DNA of 64,000 nucleotides from Acidobacteriota bacterium (GTDB taxonomy: Bacteria > Acidobacteriota > Terriglobia > UBA7540). The notes beneath the pieces were generated by a model, which was given only the letters and a program-made list of their open reading frames with translations, was not told the DNA's origin and searched no databases. This document shows, piece by piece, positions 60,685-64,000 of the stretch. Location of the stretch: assembly GCA_902812415.1 (NCBI GenBank), contig CADDZJ010000003.1, positions 62,001 through 126,000 of the forward strand, written 5' to 3'. Each line of letters starts with the position of its first letter. Within the stretch, counting starts at the first letter, position 1. The translations under genes and the position numbers were made by a program.

Positions 60685-61263
60685 TCAAAACCAACGGGTT
60701 CCGTTATAGCTGTACCCTTTGATTCTCGCCGTGGCGCCCATTACAGTTACTGCCCTCGCGGCCGACGGCTTGCCTAGGATGCCCATGAAAACCGTTCCAT
60801 TCACCAACCGTCCCATCCCATCCGTCGCAGTATCATCCCCCAGGAAGATCACCGTATTCCCGCCCGCAAAATTAACAGGAAGTCCGTTTCCAAACCCGTC
60901 CGGCGTATCGGGTACCGTGGGAAACACCGTATAGATCACTCCCTGGCTGAGAAAGTTATCCGCGATCGGTGTGAGCGCCCCGTCCAGTTCTTGCCTCACA
61001 ACGGTGATCTCATTGGCGCCTTTGAAGGTGACGATGAAATTCCGCCGCTGGTCAATAGCTGCTTGCCTGGCCTGGCGAAGCTGCGCCACAACCAGTTCAA
61101 CGGAATTATCGGCGCGGACGCCGGGAAGAATATCCGTGACAATTTCGGTCGCCATTCCTGTCGCAATTGCGAGAATGAGAATGACTACCAAAATCTCAAT
61201 CAGGCTGAATCCAGTCTCACTGCGCTTCAACTGCGCTTGATTTGGGGCAATTGGGCCACTCAT
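60685..61263 (-). CDS. fimT: FimT/GspH-like minor pilin
   Basis: A 192-residue prepilin from ATG 61263 with an 18-residue leader ending TG and FSLIEILVVILILAIATGMA, Glu5 present. The GspH/FimT domain follows (SVELVVAQLRQARQAAIDQR, RRNFIVTFKGANEITVV). First gene of the left operon. A sigma-28-like promoter sequence lies about 50 bases upstream. A frame extension to 61305 is possible but gives a poorer leader. Confidence 0.88.
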   Translation of the reverse strand: MSGPIAPNQAQLKRSETGFSLIEILVVILILAIATGMATEIVTDILPGVRADNSVELVVAQLRQARQAAIDQRRNFIVTFKGANEITVVRQELDGALTPIADNFLSQGVIYTVFPTVPDTPDGFGNGLPVNFAGGNTVIFLGDDTATDGMGRLVNGTVFMGILGKPSAARAVTVMGATARIKGYSYNGTRWF

Positions 61264-62048
61264 CGGGCATTTCCCAGTTATTGAATATACAATCCTGAAG
61301 TTCAAAACTTTTTATCGGTATTTTGAAAAAAAAAATTAGCTCCTGCTTGACGGAAACTGCTAAGCCTGATAACTTGTTAGTAAATAGGAACGCCTGGGTC
61401 TCCCTTTATAATGCAGGTTTGGGCGTGACTCTTTCCCCTCGGTTGAAGACGAAATCTCTGAATCGGCCGAGAAGAATCGTGCTCTTCATCAACTTGCAAA
61501 GGCCGCGTACCGTCTACCGCAACCATACGGCTTTCCTTGAACATTCTCTAACATGGACGCAGGCGAAACAGGCAAGGCATCTGGAAAGGCTCCCTGTCGG
61601 CAGCTTAAAGTCGGGCGGAAGCTTGCAGGAATTCAGGCTCCAGCAGCAGAAGCTTCGAGAACCCTTTTCATCTTTTCCTGAGAAAGACTCAGAGTTGACT
61701 CAATGCGTGACGACAACAAAAAAAATGTTTAGGGTCGGTGAACGCAAGAAAATACCATCTTGCTGAAAGCAAGGATGTTATTGGCTTCTTATTGGCTTAC
61801 CTTTGACCAATAATTTCAAAAATTTCTTGTATCTTAAAGAATCTAAATGACTTATGGATTTAATGTGTTCGTTTCTTGTAATTAAAAGAAAAGAAGGAAC
61901 TTAACATAAAAATAGGGAAATTGTTCGTCGTCCGACGACATGAAATTAAAAAATAGCGACGCATCGTGACATGCACGCTCTACCGAAGAAAAGGCTCTGA
62001 AATTGGGGAGTTCTCAGGTCAGAGCCGTCATCCGCCGATGGAGTCTAT
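61264..62048. other. Divergent intergenic control region, AT-rich
   Basis: A 785-bp region between the two minor-pilin operons. Bases about 61760-61970 are strikingly AT-rich for this window. A near-perfect 13-base palindrome GTCGTCCGACGAC lies at 61927-61939. A hairpin, GGCTCTGA with TCAGAGCC at 61993-62026, sits just before the ribosome site of the right operon. A 147-residue frame on the + strand (61323-61766) starts with TTG and has unconvincing composition, so I do not call it. Confidence 0.6.
61312..61338 (-). promoter_or_regulatory. Possible sigma-28 promoter of the left minor-pilin operon
   Basis: On the minus strand: TAATTTTT (6 of 8 to TAAAGTTT), an 11-base spacer, and ACCGATAA (7 of 8 to GCCGATAA). 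The T-rich -35 could be a chance match. Confidence 0.35.
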
Positions 62049-62723
62049 ATGGAAACCCCGGAGCAGGGTCATGAAATTAAGAATCCGGGCATACAGATGG
62101 GATCGGAAAAGGTCTGCGGCTTTTCATTGATCGAACTGATCATCGGGGTGGCGGTGGCCGGCATTATAGCCGCCATGACAGTGCCGATGGCTCTCACCTC
62201 CCTGAAAGACTACCACCTGAATGCGGATGCCGCCAACCTCGCCAACTTCGCCAATGTGGCGAGGATGAAAGCGGCCTCGCAGTACGCTCCATACCGGCTG
62301 AATATCAGCACGACCAATGGGACTTTTACGATGGAAAGACTCTGCGGCGATACCCCTTCTTCCGTGGACAGCAACTGTTCCGGAGGACTGAATCCTTACA
62401 ACCCATTCAGCACGCCCCAAATTGACCTTGGAACGCAATACGCAGCCCAGGGTGATGCGTATTCCAGTTGTCGGCCGAACGGCATTAGCGTGTTCCCCGG
62501 GGATATCACCGCCGACCCAGCGAACTGCCCCGCGCTTCTCCAGATTTACTTTAACACCCGCGGCGTGCCTGTTAACAGCAACGGCGGCCCACTCACCAAC
62601 AGCGGCGCAGTCGTCTATATCACAAACCCGGATAATCTCGTGGACGCCGTAACTTTTTCCCTGGGCGGGCGAGTTGCGGTATGGACCTGGAATTCCGGCA
62701 CATCCCAATGGGTGATGAGGTAG
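62049..62723 (+). CDS. fimT: FimT/GspH-like minor pilin (right operon)
   Basis: A 224-residue prepilin. The leader is 24 residues ending CG, followed by FSLIELIIGVAVAGIIAAMT with Glu5. The FimT-type helix continues (LANFANVARMKAASQYAPYR). It has four or more Cys in the globular part and a C-terminal VDAVTFSLGGRVAVWTWNSG strand typical of GspH/FimT. A GGAG site lies before ATG 62049; M17 is an alternative start. It is a paralogue of the gene starting at 61263, on the opposite strand. Confidence 0.87.
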   Translation: METPEQGHEIKNPGIQMGSEKVCGFSLIELIIGVAVAGIIAAMTVPMALTSLKDYHLNADAANLANFANVARMKAASQYAPYRLNISTTNGTFTMERLCGDTPSSVDSNCSGGLNPYNPFSTPQIDLGTQYAAQGDAYSSCRPNGISVFPGDITADPANCPALLQIYFNTRGVPVNSNGGPLTNSGAVVYITNPDNLVDAVTFSLGGRVAVWTWNSGTSQWVMR

Positions 62724-62727
62724 AAGA

Positions 62728-63459
62728 ATGAACCCAGCCGGCGAGAATCGCAACCGCGTCATTCGGATTGCAGCGCGGGACCGCAAAAGAAAGAGCCTGG
62801 GGCCGACAGTTGGAAAGAAACTAGAGCTTTCTGAAATGATCCGCCACTCTTCACTCATCACTCGTCACTGGCATGATGATCGCGGCCTGAGCCTGATTGA
62901 AACCATGGTTGCGGTGCTGATCGCTTTGTTCGCAGTTTTCAGCCTGGGAGCCATCATTTTCACCGCTTCGGTGACCGGCAAAAATCAGGGCTCCGAAGTG
63001 ACTCGGGCCACCATTTACGCGCAGGATAAGATGGAAAAGCTGCTTTCCCTTGGCGCGCAGACCCAGACTCCGGTTAATCCTCCTGACTTTTCGAGTTGCA
63101 CCAAACCCGCGTCCTCACAACCGTCTCAGTGCAACACCACCGGAATTACAGGAAGCAGTTGGGCAACCGGATTGCTAGCGGGCGGCTCGATCAGCGCCAC
63201 AACGCCCAGTTGTTCCTCTGTAAGCCCTGGTTATGCTGACTTTCTGGACGTTAATGGAATTCAGCTTACGGGAGGCGGTTGCGCAAGCTTCTCTAACATT
63301 GCCTATATCCGCGAGTGGCAGATTACGGACCTTGTTTCTCCCACCGGCGGGCCAGCCATGAAACAAATCACGGTTGCCGTTTTTGCGTTAAGCGCCGAGA
63401 ACCCGGTAGGCGGCCAGCCGATTATCGTTCTGACCAGCGTGCTGTCTAATCCCAATTAG
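62728..63459 (+). CDS. pilV: PilV-like minor pilin (right operon)
   Basis: A 243-residue prepilin read from ATG 62728, four bases after fimT. The cleavage site is DDRG/LSLIETMVAVLIALFAVFSL with Glu5. The PilV-type ARATIYAQDKMEKLL-like helix follows. The leader from this start is 53 residues, too long to be normal. ATG 62836 would give a 17-residue leader that includes the SSLITRHWH tract, so the start is uncertain. The mature part has paired Cys and Ser/Thr-rich loops. Confidence 0.82.
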   Translation: MNPAGENRNRVIRIAARDRKRKSLGPTVGKKLELSEMIRHSSLITRHWHDDRGLSLIETMVAVLIALFAVFSLGAIIFTASVTGKNQGSEVTRATIYAQDKMEKLLSLGAQTQTPVNPPDFSSCTKPASSQPSQCNTTGITGSSWATGLLAGGSISATTPSCSSVSPGYADFLDVNGIQLTGGGCASFSNIAYIREWQITDLVSPTGGPAMKQITVAVFALSAENPVGGQPIIVLTSVLSNPN

Positions 63460-63469
63460 AAGCGATGCC

Positions 63470-64000
63470 ATGAAGATACAACCTCAGATCAATTTAACCG
63501 CCGCTGTTGACGCAAGACATCGCGCCGAAATTGCGAAGGGCCTTCTCGGAAATCGCCCGTGGCAGTCATTCCCGCGCAAGCGGGAATCCATGAGCCAGAC
63601 CTCCGCCGCCAGAAAGCGAGAACAGGAATCGATCCTCTCCACGGCTGGCTTTTCAATGCTGGAGCTGCTGGTCAGCGTTGCCATCATCACGTTGATTATG
63701 GGCGCGGTGTTCCAATTTATGGCCCAGGTTCAGAAGAGATACCAGGGCAATCAGGTAACCACCGAATCCAATCAAAGCGCGCGCGCCGCCCTGGAGGTGA
63801 TGACCCAGGAGATTGGCCAGGCGGGGTATAACTCAAATCCAAATCCCAATACCAGTCAGCCCGCTGAAAATACTTACCAACTTCCCTACGTCAACGGCAT
63901 TCTCTATGATTCTTCACTCACCCAGTCGAACGATCACACGCTGGATTTTTATGGAGACATCAACAACGACGGGAACCAGGACTACGTGTCCTATAGTCTC
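63470..64000 (+). CDS. pilW: PilW-like minor pilin, partial at right edge
   Basis: The frame from ATG 63470 runs off the window after 177 codons. The prepilin site is STAG/FSMLELLVSVAIITLIMGAV with Glu5, and the PilW-type NQSARAALEVMTQEIGQAGY segment follows. From 63470 the leader is 60 residues and contains, in frame, the dRS3-like palindrome at 63568-63587 (WQSFPRKRES). ATG 63590, just after the palindrome, gives a 20-residue leader but has only a weak GGGAA ahead. Third gene of the right operon. Confidence 0.82.
   Translation, partial: MKIQPQINLTAAVDARHRAEIAKGLLGNRPWQSFPRKRESMSQTSAARKREQESILSTAGFSMLELLVSVAIITLIMGAVFQFMAQVQKRYQGNQVTTESNQSARAALEVMTQEIGQAGYNSNPNPNTSQPAENTYQLPYVNGILYDSSLTQSNDHTLDFYGDINNDGNQDYVSYSL
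63568..63587. repeat. dRS3-like palindrome, copy 2, inside pilW
   Basis: Exact ATTCCC-N8-GGGAAT with spacer GCGCAAGC, the reverse complement of the spacer in copy 1. It lies in the leader-coding part of the right pilW gene. Confidence 0.78.

Noticed and set aside
61323-61766. 147-codon frame in the intergenic region between the pilin operons
   Set aside because: TTG start in an A-run, no ribosome site, no recognisable pattern. It could be a decayed gene but I cannot support it.
61930-62048. Possible c-di-GMP or other riboswitch ahead of the right fimT
   Set aside because: A GCGACGCA-like string is present, but the GEMM core sequences and stems are not. Only a simple hairpin can be supported.
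62010-62048. GCCGATGG as a sigma-28 promoter of the right pilin operon
   Set aside because: No -35 element at the right distance, and the start of transcription would fall at the start codon.
1-64000. tRNA, rRNA, CRISPR arrays, transposases, prophage genes
   Set aside because: I looked through all gaps for conserved tRNA arms, regular spacer-repeat patterns and transposase or integrase motifs and saw none. A covariance-model search would be decisive.

Overview
The window reads as a chromosomal segment of a motile, diderm, high-GC bacterium, most likely an Acidobacteriota (Terriglobia-like) genome. This assignment is inference. It rests on the flagellar gene order flgF-G-A-H-I-J-M-N-K-L, a pilMNOP/GspDEF hybrid locus, secreted matrixin-type proteases, and several dispersed palindromic repeat families of the kind common in that phylum. 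P- and L-ring genes (flgI, flgH), flgA and secretins show an outer membrane. I saw no rRNA, tRNA, CRISPR array, transposase or prophage.

Layout. (1) 1-14.9 kb: late flagellar block, all on the + strand apart from one small secreted locus at 5.3-6.0 kb. It holds the 3' end of flhA, the flagellar sigma factor fliA, the switch genes fliM and fliN, an HDOD-domain gene and an orphan CheY, then flgF, flgG, flgA, flgH, flgI, flgJ, flgM, a 60-residue unknown, flgN, flgK and flgL. Sigma-28-type promoters can be read before flgM and the HDOD gene, and a -10 element before cheY. The locus therefore encodes a sigma factor, its anti-sigma factor FlgM and probable targets. (2) 15-31.6 kb: housekeeping genes: glpK, gltX, a glyoxalase-fold protein, then a run coaD, aminotransferase, manA, manC and a phosphomannomutase-type enzyme that amounts to a GDP-mannose pathway, followed by nusB, an enoyl-CoA hydratase, a methyltransferase and lepA. 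(3) 31.7-38 kb: a small Cys-rich protein, a minus-strand cassette (alpha/alpha-barrel protein, asparagine synthase, glycosyltransferase) and a Tat-exported molybdopterin oxidoreductase. (4) 38.2-41.3 kb: a tight three-gene operon for exported proteins: a TIG-domain protein, a family of unknown function, and a matrixin metalloprotease, behind a good sigma-70 promoter. (5) 41.8-53.3 kb, minus strand: Xaa-Pro peptidase, accB, then a type IV pilus/type II secretion hybrid (TPR-secretin, two GspG-like pseudopilins, GspF, GspE, PilM, PilN, PilO, PilP-like and an unusual pseudopilin). (6) 53.4-56.1 kb: cysteine desulfurase, a YdcF-family protein with an apparent CTG start, and tsaC. (7) 56.2-64 kb: two divergent minor-pilin operons, each in the order FimT-PilV-PilW, around an AT-rich intergenic region. 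The left one ends in an 876-residue PilX-like protein and the right one runs off the window.

A recurring theme is that dispersed palindromic or low-complexity repeats lie in frame in the 5' coding ends of exported proteins (flgH, pilW, a GspG-like gene). There the extra residues would precede, or form part of, a cleaved leader. The most interesting loci are the divergent duplicated minor-pilin operons with the giant PilX, the matrixin operon, the repeat-in-leader pattern and the sigma-28 promoter set.
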